A stretch of 64,000 nt of DNA from assembly GCF_013410115.1 (NCBI RefSeq), contig NZ_JACCCV010000002.1, positions 1,426,001 to 1,490,000 of the forward strand. The letters are read 5' to 3'. Positions 31,961 through 39,882 of the stretch are shown in pieces. Numbering within the stretch: the first letter of the stretch is position 1; the number at the start of each line of letters is the position of its first letter. This stretch comes from Tunturiibacter gelidiferens. GTDB lineage: Bacteria > Acidobacteriota > Terriglobia > Terriglobales > Acidobacteriaceae. A program made the position numbers and the translations under genes. The notes under the pieces were generated by a model. The model made no database searches, was not told the DNA's origin, and saw only the letters and a list, made by a program, of their open reading frames with translations.

Positions 31961-32743
31961 ATGCGAACAGTTCTAATGTCGTCCGCGCTTCGCCCGTTCT
32001 GTCTCACGATCGCGCTCCTAGCCTCTCACACACTTCTCCTCTCGCAGACTACGCAACCGACCGTCAAAACCTACGACGGAGGAACGCGCCAAACACTGGA
32101 AAGCATCTTCATTCCACCTCTGGCCCACGCGCCCTTTAGCCTGACTCTCGAAACCGAGTGGTCTCGCCCCATGTCGGGCGGCGGGACCTACACCCTCGTC
32201 AATAAGCGGCAGATCATGCGCGACGGCACAGGACGCATCTATCAGGAGCGCTGGCTGCTGGTCCCCAAAAACGGAAAAATGCAATCCGTCATGGACTTTA
32301 TTCAGATCTCAAACCCCGCCGACCACACTCTGTACAACTGTCAAATCGACATCAAGAAATGTTTCGTAGTGGCTTACACGGGGTCGGTGACTAGCACCTA
32401 TCAACCTGCCATCCATCCCTCTGGCGCCCTATCAGACAACACCGGCTACCATCAGCATGAAGATCTCGGACATAACAACCTCGCTGGCATCGAAACGGTC
32501 GGCTATCGCGAGATCACCACCCTCAATCCAGGCGTCTTCGGAAACGACCAACCGATGGTCACCACGCGCGAATTCTGGTACTCCCCCCAACTCGGCATCA
32601 ACATCCTCTCCAAGCTCGATTCGCCTCAGTCCGGCAAGCAGACCTTCACAGCAAAAGACCTCTCCACCTCAGAGCCCGAAGCTCGCTTCTTCGCATTGCC
32701 CGAAGGCTTCACCATCGAAGATCAGCGCAAACCCGAACCGTAA
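31961..32743 (+). CDS. secreted protein of unknown function
   Basis: The 260-residue product has an N-terminal signal peptide (SSALRPFCLTIALLASHTLL, cleavage likely near SQT). The mature part shows LETEWSRPMSGGGTYTLVNKRQIMRD, which reads as beta-strands, and a C-terminal FFALPEGFTIEDQR. This layout recalls acidobacterial DUF proteins attached to periplasmic systems, but I do not recognise a named family. GGAG precedes the ATG at 31961, and a TATAAT hexamer at 31931-31936 is a possible -10 box without a good -35. Confidence 0.7.
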   Translation: MRTVLMSSALRPFCLTIALLASHTLLLSQTTQPTVKTYDGGTRQTLESIFIPPLAHAPFSLTLETEWSRPMSGGGTYTLVNKRQIMRDGTGRIYQERWLLVPKNGKMQSVMDFIQISNPADHTLYNCQIDIKKCFVVAYTGSVTSTYQPAIHPSGALSDNTGYHQHEDLGHNNLAGIETVGYREITTLNPGVFGNDQPMVTTREFWYSPQLGINILSKLDSPQSGKQTFTAKDLSTSEPEARFFALPEGFTIEDQRKPEP

Positions 32744-32777
32744 GCAGCTCTGCCGTCTAAATGAACCCAGCCAGTAA

Positions 32778-33677
32778 CTACCCCGCAGCCAGCGTCCGCA
32801 ACACCCCAACATTTCTTGCCTCATCCCCCGGAGCGTCCACCGGCGTCTCTGCAATAAACGCCGCATGCGCAAACCGCTCATCATGCAGCAGCCGCCGAAA
32901 CACCTCCGCCCCAATCGTCCCCTCTCCAATATGCTCATGCCGATCCAGCTTCGACCCCATCGCCGCCTTCGCATCATTGCAATGCCACACCTTCACCGCA
33001 TCGAACCCAACCGTATCCTTCACCAGCAGCATCGTCTCCACATACCCATCCGGCGACACCAGATCATACCCCGCCACATGCACGTGGCACGTATCCAGAC
33101 ACACACCCACCGGCGCACACGCCTTCAGCCTCTCCACCAGCTCCGCCACCTGCTCCAGCTTTCCGCCAAGAGAAAACTCCGCCCCCGCCGTATTCTCAAT
33201 CAAAATCTTGAACTCCTTCCCCTGCCCCGAAGCCTGAGTAAAGTCCACCCCATCGATCGCCCTCTCAATCGACTCCCCCGCCAGCCGCAGCCCCTCCTCC
33301 CGCGTCAGCCCCTTCCAGCTCCCCGGATGCAGCACCAGGTACTCCGCCCCCAGCGCCAGCGCCCGCTCCACCTCCCCACGAAAGGCGCCTACGCTACTGG
33401 TCCGCACACTCTCCGTCTGGCTGCAGAGATTGATCAGATAACTAGCATGCACCGCCACCGGCCCCACATCATGCTTCGCCCGCAGCTCCCGCATCTTCTT
33501 CGCATCCTCCGGCTTCACCGCCCCCGCCCGCCACTGCCGCGGACTCGAAGAAAAAATCTGAAAGGTATTCGCCCCCGCCGCCACTGCCCGCTCCACCGCA
33601 GTCCACGTTCCCCCCGCAGTGCCCACATGCACACCAATCCGCTTCTTCCCCGTCTTTGTGATAGCTGAACTCGTCAT
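32778..33677 (-). CDS. nfo: deoxyribonuclease IV (AP endonuclease)
   Basis: Cleaves DNA 5' to abasic sites in base excision repair. The 299-residue TIM-barrel protein shows IGVHVGTAGGTWTAVERAV at the start, and metal-ligand and family segments VHASYLINL, YLVLHPGSW, ILIENTAG, VGVCLDTCHVHVAGYD and VKVWHCNDAKAAMGSKLDRHEHIG. The C-terminal AAFIAETP also fits. All expected Zn-site residues (His, Glu and Asp) appear. It is a single gene, convergent with the secreted-protein gene. Confidence 0.95.
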   Translation of the reverse strand: MTSSAITKTGKKRIGVHVGTAGGTWTAVERAVAAGANTFQIFSSSPRQWRAGAVKPEDAKKMRELRAKHDVGPVAVHASYLINLCSQTESVRTSSVGAFRGEVERALALGAEYLVLHPGSWKGLTREEGLRLAGESIERAIDGVDFTQASGQGKEFKILIENTAGAEFSLGGKLEQVAELVERLKACAPVGVCLDTCHVHVAGYDLVSPDGYVETMLLVKDTVGFDAVKVWHCNDAKAAMGSKLDRHEHIGEGTIGAEVFRRLLHDERFAHAAFIAETPVDAPGDEARNVGVLRTLAAG

Positions 33678-33842
33678 CCCCCAAGGCTACCCCACTCGCC
33701 TTACCCTTGCTGGAGGGTTGCTTGTTCTTTTGTTGTCATCCTGTAGGGATCTGCTTCTGTCGTTGTTCTTGCTTTTAGGAACCCATAACAGCCCAGGGTG
33801 CTATGCTGACCCCGCCATCATTTCCCGCAAAGAGGACGCCGT

Positions 33843-34283
33843 ATGCCCGCCCCGCAGAACTTCAAAAACCACGCCCGCTTCTACCCACTCTTTCACTTCA
33901 TCATCCTTCCCCTGCTCCTGCTCAACCTCGTCTTCTCCATCTATATCACCATTCACAACTGGCCCGGCTACCAGCACACCCATCTCTGGGGAATCGTCAT
34001 GGCCATCGTCTTCTTCCTGATGGCCGGCGCAGCCCGTGGCTCCTCCCTCAAAGCCCAGGACCGCATCATCCGCCTCGAAGAGCGTCTCCGCCTCGCCGCG
34101 CTCCTCCCCGCCGCCGACCGCGCGCACATCGACGAGCTCACCGTCCCTCAACTCATCGCCCTACGCTTCGCCTCCGACGCCGAACTCCCCGACCTCGCCC
34201 ACCGAGCCCTCACCAAAAACATGGACCCCAAGGCCATCAAGCAAGCCATCGTCAACTGGCGCCCCGACAACCAACGCATCTGA
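33843..34283 (+). CDS. small membrane protein, DUF6526-like
   Basis: A 146-residue protein with two N-terminal transmembrane helices (FHFIILPLLLLNLVFSIYIT and HLWGIVMAIVFFLMAGAA), then a cytoplasmic helical part with charged heptads (KAQDRIIRLEERLRLAALLP). The opening QNFKNHARFYPLFHF matches my memory of the DUF6526 family; that label is from memory. The ATG at 33843 follows AGAGGACGCC. Function unknown. Confidence 0.75.
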   Translation: MPAPQNFKNHARFYPLFHFIILPLLLLNLVFSIYITIHNWPGYQHTHLWGIVMAIVFFLMAGAARGSSLKAQDRIIRLEERLRLAALLPAADRAHIDELTVPQLIALRFASDAELPDLAHRALTKNMDPKAIKQAIVNWRPDNQRI

Positions 34284-34370
34284 GTTCCACGAAAGTTTAC
34301 GCCCCATCGCCGCCCACTGGCAGCAAACCAGAGAAGCGCCCCGTCTAAATTCTCCACCCCCCCAAACGCC

Positions 34371-34438
34371 GTCATCTCGACCGAAGCTGTTCCCGGTCTC
34401 ATCGGGAACAGCGTAGTGGAGAGACCCCCGCATTTGCC
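34371..34438 (+). repeat. family 2 hairpin repeat, copy 1
   Basis: Constant flanks GTCATCTCGACCGAAG and GTAGTGGAGAGACCCCCGC enclose a perfect 10-bp hairpin, GCTGTTCCCG (34386-34395), loop GTCTCAT, CGGGAACAGC (34403-34412). Two other copies lie at 55645-55710 and 62641-62702 in reverse orientation with unrelated stem sequences but the same loop pattern. Confidence 0.85.
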
Positions 34439-34477
34439 TTTGCTGTTCCCGTCTCCTCGCTGCGACACAGGCCAATC

Positions 34478-34870
34478 TCAGGCCGTCTCCGAAGCCCGCA
34501 CCTGCAGCAACCCCGCAAACGCCGACCGAACACCATAAGCCACCAGCCCCCACAGCACCGTCACAAACAACGCCATCGGCAACCCTGCCGGAGCCATCAG
34601 CGCGTGGAAACAAATAATGTTCACGATCACCGGCCCAAGCAACACCAGAGCCAGCGGCACAAACCGGTTGATCAAGAGAAACGCCGCAGGAATCAACTGC
34701 AGTAGAAAGATGATGACCAGATAGTGTGACTCAAACAGCGCGATCATGAAATCCCCAGCGACTCCAGGAGGAGGAGGAGGCGTCGGAATGAAGTGCAAAA
34801 AGCCGTTCAATCCGAAGACAAGAAAGATAAAGCCAAGCAGATACCTGGCAACCAGCGATGCGATCTTCAT
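34478..34870 (-). CDS. DoxX-like small membrane protein
   Basis: A 130-residue protein with four transmembrane helices. The pattern YLLGFIFLVFGLNGFLHF followed by a Pro-rich loop, then LVIIFLLQLIPAAFLLINRF and LALVLLGPVIVNIICFHALM, resembles the DoxX/DoxD family. Proteins of that group are linked to redox and oxidative-stress processes, but the role of this one is unknown. It lies 43 bases downstream of azoR on the same strand. Co-transcription with azoR and control by the divergent TetR gene are likely. Confidence 0.75.
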   Translation of the reverse strand: MKIASLVARYLLGFIFLVFGLNGFLHFIPTPPPPPGVAGDFMIALFESHYLVIIFLLQLIPAAFLLINRFVPLALVLLGPVIVNIICFHALMAPAGLPMALFVTVLWGLVAYGVRSAFAGLLQVRASETA

Positions 34871-34913
34871 ACCAATACCTCCTCCTTAGAAATCAGCTAA
34901 GTCGGCTCAGCGA

Positions 34914-35543
34914 TTAAGCAGCCACAAACTGCGAACGAATCGCCTCAACATGCGGCTTCAGGAACGTAGCCCGATCCACCTGCCCAGACATCACCGCCGA
35001 AGCGCCGCCGGCAGACAGGAACTTCGTATCCGTCACGCCAATGAAACCAAACACCGAACGCAGATACGGCTCAACATGGTTGAACGAAGCCATCACCGTC
35101 CCCGCGTCATAGGCCCCACCGGAGGCGATCAGGAACGTAGCCTTCTTCCCCTGCAGAAGACCCTTCGGCCCTGCTTCCGAATACGAAAACGTCTCGCCAA
35201 CGCGAGCAATCTGGTCGATCCACAGCTTCAGCAGCGAAGGAATCCCGAAGTTGTGCATCGGCACGCCAAAGACATACTCATCGGCCGCCCGCAGTTCGCC
35301 GAGCAGCGTATCGGACACCTCAAGCGCCTGCTTCTGCTCCGCCGTGCGAGCATCCTTCGGCGTATACGCGGCCCCAACCCAGGCAGCATCGACCGTCTTC
35401 AGATCGCTCGAGGTCAGGTCGCGGGTGATCACTCTTCCGTTCGGGTTCGCCTGCTTCCAGTTCTGGACGAACTCCTCAGAGAGATGGCGAGAGACCGAGG
35501 TCTCATGAAAGGGGCTGGAATTCACAACAAGTAAAGTGGACAT
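34914..35543 (-). CDS. azoR: FMN-dependent NADH-azoreductase
   Basis: Flavodoxin-fold quinone/azo reductase. It makes two-electron reductions of quinones and azo compounds with NADH, which protects against quinone stress. The 209-residue product has the FMN phosphate-binding loop LLVVNSSPFHETSVSRHLS at the start, the PMHNFGIPSLLKLWID segment, and GGAYDAGT near the flavin. GGAGA precedes the ATG at 35543. The divergent TetR gene 153 bases away and a palindrome between them suggest repressor control. Confidence 0.92.
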   Translation of the reverse strand: MSTLLVVNSSPFHETSVSRHLSEEFVQNWKQANPNGRVITRDLTSSDLKTVDAAWVGAAYTPKDARTAEQKQALEVSDTLLGELRAADEYVFGVPMHNFGIPSLLKLWIDQIARVGETFSYSEAGPKGLLQGKKATFLIASGGAYDAGTVMASFNHVEPYLRSVFGFIGVTDTKFLSAGGASAVMSGQVDRATFLKPHVEAIRSQFVAA

Positions 35544-35653
35544 GGCAAAATCTCCTATACGACATCTGACGTTTAAACAACTTGTGTCGATTCAGAAAAA
35601 CACAACGAATGTCGCTTAAGCAAGTACTGTCGTCAAAATCGAGTAAAATACAA

Positions 35654-35665
35654 CTGGCCGGTCAG
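35654..35665. promoter_or_regulatory. candidate TetR operator palindrome
   Basis: CTGGCCGGTCAG is a near-perfect 12-bp palindrome (one non-matching pair) in the 152-bp azoR-tetR intergenic region, 31 bases before the regulator start. Its position fits an operator controlling both divergent genes; binding is inferred. Confidence 0.4.
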
Positions 35666-35695
35666 ATAAAATAGTGCCAGCCGGGTAAATTCAAA

Positions 35696-36364
35696 ATGTC
35701 CAGCCCTCCCGCAAAACTCGCCGAAGTTCCCGAGCTGACCGTAGAGCAAGCCCCCGAGCTCATGCCCGAGCGGACCCCCGAGCGGACTACAGATCCGCGC
35801 ATCCTCCGCACCCGCAACCTCCTCCAGCAGGCCCTCGTCAACCTCATGAAAGAAAAGCAGTTTGACAGCCTCTCCGTGCAGGACATCGCCGAAGCCGCCA
35901 CCATCAACCGCGCCACCTTCTACGACCACTACCCCGACAAGTTCGCCCTGCTCGAGTGCACCGTCGGCACCCGCTTCAACGAACTCCTCTCCGAACGCGG
36001 AATCACCTTCAACGGCACCTGCACCGCCGCCCTGCGCGCCATCGTCCTCGGAGTCTGCGACTTCATCGCCTCAGCCCAGCTCCTCTGCACCGACCACCCT
36101 GGACAGATGGAGCCCCACATGGAGTCCGCCATCATCGCCGTCGTCCGCCGCATGCTCCTCGACGGCCTCGAAAAACACCCCTCCGCCGCACCCACCTCCC
36201 CCCAGATGATCGCCACCACCACCGCATGGGCCATCTACGGCGCCGCCAAAGAGTGGGCACAAACCCCCAACCGCCCCCCCTCCAGCGAGATCGCAGACAC
36301 CATCCTCACCCTCGTCCACCCCGTTCTGGCCCTGATCGAACCGTCCCACTCCGCCCCAGCTTAA
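35696..36364 (+). CDS. TetR family transcriptional regulator
   Basis: A 222-residue regulator. After a ~35-residue Pro/Glu-rich N-terminal extension (AEVPELTVEQAPELMPERTP) comes the TetR helix-turn-helix: RILRTRNLLQQALVNLMKEK, then SLSVQDIAEAATINRATFYDHYPDK (about residues 55-82). The C-terminal ligand domain is helical. It is divergently transcribed from azoR and a DoxX-like gene, so it probably represses them until a quinone or electrophile binds; the ligand is a guess. No strong Shine-Dalgarno precedes the ATG at 35696, and a later start cannot be ruled out. Confidence 0.88.
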   Translation: MSSPPAKLAEVPELTVEQAPELMPERTPERTTDPRILRTRNLLQQALVNLMKEKQFDSLSVQDIAEAATINRATFYDHYPDKFALLECTVGTRFNELLSERGITFNGTCTAALRAIVLGVCDFIASAQLLCTDHPGQMEPHMESAIIAVVRRMLLDGLEKHPSAAPTSPQMIATTTAWAIYGAAKEWAQTPNRPPSSEIADTILTLVHPVLALIEPSHSAPA

Positions 36365-36516
36365 GAGCGTATCGACGTCTTGCGTTTCGCTAAATCCTCG
36401 AAATCGAACGAGAGATCAAACGAGGCAGTCTCGCATTTCAAAATTATCTGTGATTGATATCAGCTTCAGCTCAAACAGTTGATTGGCGAGGGCGACTTGC
36501 AGCCAAGTGGACTACG

Positions 36517-36921
36517 CTACCTAAGGGTACTGAAGTGGTTGACCGAGTTCTTCACTCCATCGCCCTTGCCGGTGGACTCCATCGAGTCAACGGTGTAGTA
36601 GTAGGTCGTCCGTGGCTCCAGTTTATCGAGACGTACGCGGAACACCGTCGACGAGTGACCCGGGTTCAACCTGATCGGAGATTTTGCGGTCTCGATCAGT
36701 CTATGTGGATCTGTCCCATAGTGCACGATTCCGTAGTGCACGGGGGAGCCACCGGGATTGTTCGTCGTCCAGTTGATAATCGTCACATGCGCCTTCGCCA
36801 ATTCGATCTCGGGCCCATGGATGATCCGTACCTGCGCAGCTTTTGGAGTCGTTTGACTTTCCTGGGCGGACACGCTGCTGCTCAAAACCGAGATCGCCAA
36901 TATTCCAACCACTCTGTTCAT
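36517..36921 (-). CDS. small secreted FN3-like protein (purple acid phosphatase N-domain type)
   Basis: A 134-residue exported protein with a signal peptide (MNRVVGILAISVLSSSVSAQ). The remainder is a single beta-sandwich resembling the N-terminal domain of purple acid phosphatases or an FN3 domain: IIHGPEIELAKAHVTIINWTTNNPG, VHYGIVHYGTD, and VRLDKLEPRTTYYYTVDS. There is no catalytic metallophosphatase domain, so it is a lone binding domain or a remnant. The ATG at 36921 has AGGTG at good spacing; a GTG two codons upstream is also possible. Confidence 0.7.
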   Translation of the reverse strand: MNRVVGILAISVLSSSVSAQESQTTPKAAQVRIIHGPEIELAKAHVTIINWTTNNPGGSPVHYGIVHYGTDPHRLIETAKSPIRLNPGHSSTVFRVRLDKLEPRTTYYYTVDSMESTGKGDGVKNSVNHFSTLR

Positions 36922-36987
36922 GATCACACCTGAAAAAGGTCGCTGGCCAGATAATCGAAGTCACATCCCCACCGTTTAACGTTGACG

Positions 36988-38772
36988 CTACGGAATAGGC
37001 GGTTTGGGTACAGGCGTGACGCCGCAGATCGCCGACGCGCAGGGTGGTAGAGGCGGAGTTGGGATCAGCAACTCGTTACCTTGGGTCGCCGCCGAACCGC
37101 CCCTCATACAAGCCCCCGTATAAGTATCGTTGTTGCGGTAAGGCCTCGTGAAACCGTCCGACAGTGTTTGAAGAAACGCAACCATTTCATCCTCCTCCTT
37201 ATCCGTGAGGCCAAGATTCCCGCTGGTCATATCGATATTGTTCCGTACCTCAGGCGTAGGCCAGCAATCAACTTTTTCAGTTGTTCCCTTCGGGCAATGT
37301 CCGGAAGTGACAGGATACGCATACTTATCGCGCGTGTTATAGAAATGTACGAGTTGCTTCAGGCTCTTAATGTAGCCGTTGTGAAAGAACGCTTTCTGGA
37401 AGTACGGCCCGGGAGCCTCCGTGGTAGGACATTGTGGCGGTGTCATAGCCACATCGCGGGCCGACGATACCTGCATTTGTCCGTCTGCCGCAGGTGCGTA
37501 TTGCTTCCAGTTCATATTTGGGTTGGGACCGGAGCCGAATCCGCTTCTTAGGAAAGTCCCAAGTCCCAAATCTCTGTAGCCAAAACCGTAAGGGTTCGCC
37601 GTGAATCCGTAAGCATCCGGTGTGGTCTCGTAATAGAAAGAATCTCGCGGATTGAGAGGTAGGCCCTCATTGGCCGAGCCAAAGCACGTGAACAGAGGAT
37701 TCACCATCGCGGCCGAGCTAGTGTCTGTCTGGTTTAACTTGAGTGTCGTTCCTCGTCCGTCGAGGTGGCATGAATTGCAGTTGCCCTTGCCGTCAAAGAG
37801 CTTGAACCCCGCCATCTCCTCTGGTGTGAGCTTGTACTTACCGGCCAGGAACGCGTCGAATTTCGATGAGAAGGCGCTGACCTGTGCAGACTGCTCGTAT
37901 GCGTCAATCGACTGTGCCCAACGGTCGTAGACCGTGTTGGCGCGGGTTCGGTCGGCCGCACTTAGAGGAATCGACGTGGTGCTCCCGCCAAACACCGCAG
38001 CCCCACCAGGGGTCGCACAGATCTGCTCCGTCTCACGGGGAAAGTTGATTTCGAACGAACCCTTGCCCCATACCTCCTCAAAGAGAGGTCGGTACACAGC
38101 CTGCGAAAGCCGGAATGCGATGCAGGCAGTGTCGGGGAGACCCATTTCCTGAGTATCGACGGGAGGGCCCTGTGCCTGCTCGGCGTCGGGAATCCTTAGC
38201 AAATACCCGGTCGCGCGTGAATCGAAGAAATTTCCTCCAAAGAACTGGCCCTGCGCTTGGTTGTATTGGAGGACAGGGAAGAAGGGTGAATACGGGTGTC
38301 GCTGCGGGGTCCGCTTGCCTGCCCGAGTGTGAACCGATCCGGGAAACGCGCTTATTGTCAGGTTGACCGAGGGAATCGGCCCGCCGAAACCGACGTATGG
38401 CATGTGGCAAGACGCGCACGCTTGATTTCTGTTGGTTGATATGTTCTTGTCGAAAAGCATGAGCTCGCCGAGTGTCTCTACTGCTTCCGTTCCGATATCC
38501 CTAAGCACCGGCGGCTGACCTGTCAGAATCGGAGGCTGTAACCCGTGCCAGCGTGCAAGCGCTCGGTCTTCAATGACGTCCACCTCCCGTTCAACACGAT
38601 CTATCTCGGAATTCAAATCGGGCGGGAGGATGCCAAGCGGGTATGGGTTGTAAACCGAGCCTGAGAGGACGGGTCCACGCCGCGGCGGCACCGTTCGTTT
38701 TGTCAAGGTCATGAGCAGCGCCAGTACACAAACTACAACGACCGCTACTATCGCCAGCATTCGCCGATCCAT
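36988..38772 (-). CDS. membrane-anchored di-heme cytochrome c peroxidase family protein
   Basis: A 594-residue protein with an N-terminal anchor (MLAIVAVVVVCVLALLMTLT) and a periplasmic part with two c-type heme motifs: CASCH at residues 119-123 and CNSCH at 332-336. The domain around FDKNISTNRNQACASCH and the GFKLFDGKGNCNSCH segment match the CcpA/MauG superfamily. Such proteins reduce peroxide or oxidise protein or organic substrates. It is much longer than classical CcpA (~320 residues), with extra insertions, so a MauG-like or specialised oxidase role is possible. GAGG precedes the ATG at 38772. Confidence 0.88.
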   Translation of the reverse strand: MDRRMLAIVAVVVVCVLALLMTLTKRTVPPRRGPVLSGSVYNPYPLGILPPDLNSEIDRVEREVDVIEDRALARWHGLQPPILTGQPPVLRDIGTEAVETLGELMLFDKNISTNRNQACASCHMPYVGFGGPIPSVNLTISAFPGSVHTRAGKRTPQRHPYSPFFPVLQYNQAQGQFFGGNFFDSRATGYLLRIPDAEQAQGPPVDTQEMGLPDTACIAFRLSQAVYRPLFEEVWGKGSFEINFPRETEQICATPGGAAVFGGSTTSIPLSAADRTRANTVYDRWAQSIDAYEQSAQVSAFSSKFDAFLAGKYKLTPEEMAGFKLFDGKGNCNSCHLDGRGTTLKLNQTDTSSAAMVNPLFTCFGSANEGLPLNPRDSFYYETTPDAYGFTANPYGFGYRDLGLGTFLRSGFGSGPNPNMNWKQYAPAADGQMQVSSARDVAMTPPQCPTTEAPGPYFQKAFFHNGYIKSLKQLVHFYNTRDKYAYPVTSGHCPKGTTEKVDCWPTPEVRNNIDMTSGNLGLTDKEEDEMVAFLQTLSDGFTRPYRNNDTYTGACMRGGSAATQGNELLIPTPPLPPCASAICGVTPVPKPPIP

Positions 38773-39283
38773 AGATAACCTCTTCGTGAGTCGTCGTTCG
38801 GGTTGTTATGACGTCCGGATACGGTATCAGTAATGCTAAACGCGCTTCTCGTCATTCGGCTTCCAGACTTGTCGGCAAAACAGGGAGCAACACACAAGGA
38901 TAGAGGCATCGAATCGGCGGAACTTTCACGCTAAGTGTTACCGCACAACGATTGAAGAACGTCTGTCATTCTGAGCACAACGACGAAACCTCAGCATTTG
39001 CCTCGTTCTTCTTTCCCAAGGGGAAAAACTATCGAAAGAACAAACCTGTCAAGCCCCCGACCAGCAAATCCCCGCGCCAGACAAGGAGATTCGCGTGGCA
39101 CATTACGCCCACCCAATCCGATATACTTGTACTAGCAGGAAAAGCTGCAAGGCGCCAAAGGCTCCTTGCAGCTTTTCATTTAAGCGATAAACAAGGGGTG
39201 GCATAGAAAGGAACCATAACTCATTTATCTTCAATATTTTGCGAGCAACCCATCTGTAATGAATACGTTACAGACACACCTCA
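38773..39283. other. intergenic region with repeat debris and an orphan hairpin
   Basis: About 510 bases between the peroxidase start and the IS1595 target site. It holds a stretch TGTCATTCTGAGCACAACGA (38967) that looks like a common intergenic repeat. It also holds the terminator-like hairpin at 39140-39176. An 84-codon open frame at 38952-39206 runs through this repeat and the hairpin and is not protein-like. Confidence 0.5.
39140..39176 (+). terminator. strong symmetric stem-loop with terminal T run
   Basis: AAAAGCTGCAAGG (39140-39152) pairs perfectly with CCTTGCAGCTTTT (39164-39176) around an 11-base loop. The A run before and T run after make it a bidirectional intrinsic terminator. 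No annotated gene reads into it: the nearest upstream + strand gene is kilobases away, and the minus-strand gene starts 370 bases off. Confidence 0.55.
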
Positions 39284-39291
39284 CCCGCAAA
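39284..39291 (+). repeat. left target-site duplication CCCGCAAA of the IS1595-type element
   Basis: CCCGCAAA here is repeated exactly at 41660-41667, each copy abutting the outer end of a terminal inverted repeat. Eight bases is the duplication length known for IS1595-family elements. Confidence 0.8.
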
Positions 39292-39309
39292 GGTAATAAT
39301 ATACTTGAC
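39292..39309 (+). repeat. left terminal inverted repeat (18 bp)
   Basis: GGTAATAATATACTTGAC matches the inverse of the right end (41642-41659) at 17 of 18 positions; the single mismatch is at the third base. It begins with GG, as many IS1595-type ends do. Weaker similarity (GACT, CTATT, GTTA) continues inward. Confidence 0.85.
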
Positions 39310-39342
39310 TGACTGTAACTATTTAGTTAACATGGAGGAACC

Positions 39343-39549
39343 GTGACAGGGCAGCAGAACAATTCCGTCCCAGCAACCGCCACAGAATGGCTTATTTTTG
39401 TCCGTTCTCTATCCGACGAATTCGATGCTCTTGCGCCTGTAGAGCGTCACAAACGACTAGTAGAGCGTTACTTATGTTCCAAAGGGCTAGAGCCTCTGGA
39501 TTTTGATTGCCGTTCAGAAGGCGTAAGTTCTCCTGAAGACCAAAGATAG
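39343..39549 (+). CDS. small passenger protein, function unknown
   Basis: A 68-residue protein starting at GTG 39343 behind a strong GGAGGAACC Shine-Dalgarno, 33 bases inside the left inverted repeat. The sequence is helical and charged (ATEWLIFVRSLSDEFDALAP, then VERHKRLVERYL). I do not recognise it. The tight Shine-Dalgarno and position suggest a real gene carried by the element, possibly transcribed from a promoter near the left end. Confidence 0.55.
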   Translation: MTGQQNNSVPATATEWLIFVRSLSDEFDALAPVERHKRLVERYLCSKGLEPLDFDCRSEGVSSPEDQR

Positions 39550-39706
39550 CGGTTTGATAGTCAGCCATGGCAGCAAAGTTCTCCTTTATCTATGAGGGAC
39601 TATGGAGGGTCACGGATTCCTAGATTTACCAGTTTTTACTCGCCTGTACATGTTTTTACTTGCATGTCCATATGGTGGTGGATTAATCTCTCAGAAGGCA
39701 AGTGAA

Positions 39707-39784
39707 GACCGGAGAGGGAGTCGAACCCCTTGTTCACGAGGTGCAAGCTCGTGTCCCTATCCAGTAAGGATTAGCTCTCCGGTC
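39707..39784 (-). tRNA. atypical tRNA-like gene, anticodon-like loop UGC, 9/3 acceptor branch
   Basis: Read on the minus strand, GACCGGAGA pairs with TCTCCGGTC (9 bp). A 3-bp T stem (GGG/CCC) then closes around the typical loop TTCGACT. The anticodon arm has a perfect 6-bp stem CACGAG/CTCGTG with loop CTTGCAC, giving UGC (Ala-type). The D region is 23 nt and folds poorly. No CCA is encoded (next bases TTCACT). A classical 7/5 reading leaves a mismatch in the T stem. The total of 12 bp matches the 9/3 allo-tRNA layout I recall being described for Acidobacteria. Functionality is unproven. Confidence 0.5.
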
Positions 39785-39799
39785 ATATTTGCTGAAGCG

Positions 39800-39865
39800 T
39801 GGAGGTAGAGGGACTCGAACCCTCGGGAGCTGAGTTTTGCGGACCTGCCCCGTCCAACTACCCCC
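39800..39865 (-). tRNA. atypical short tRNA-like gene, possible Cys-type GCA loop, 8/4 acceptor branch
   Basis: GGGGGTAG pairs with CTACCTCC (8 bp, one G-U). A T arm AGGG/CCCT closes around the canonical loop TTCGAGT, and A is the discriminator base. At 66 nt it is too short for a normal cloverleaf. Either the D arm (GGAC/GTCC) or a long anticodon arm ending in loop CCGCAAA can form, but not both well. Position 33 would be C instead of U. No CCA follows (CGCTTC). It may be a D-armless tRNA, a decoy or a remnant. It lies 15 nt upstream of the other tRNA-like sequence on the same strand. Confidence 0.4.
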
Positions 39866-39882
39866 ACAATAAATGTTGCATC

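Noticed and set aside
38952..39206. 84-codon ORF between the peroxidase and the IS element
   Set aside because: It runs through an intergenic repeat and a terminator hairpin, with no good ribosome-binding site or family similarity.
39800..39865. tRNA-Sec (because TCA occurs in the middle and the acceptor can be 8 bp)
   Set aside because: At 66 nt it is far too short, lacks the long variable arm and 6-bp D stem, and the TCA is not in a hairpin loop.
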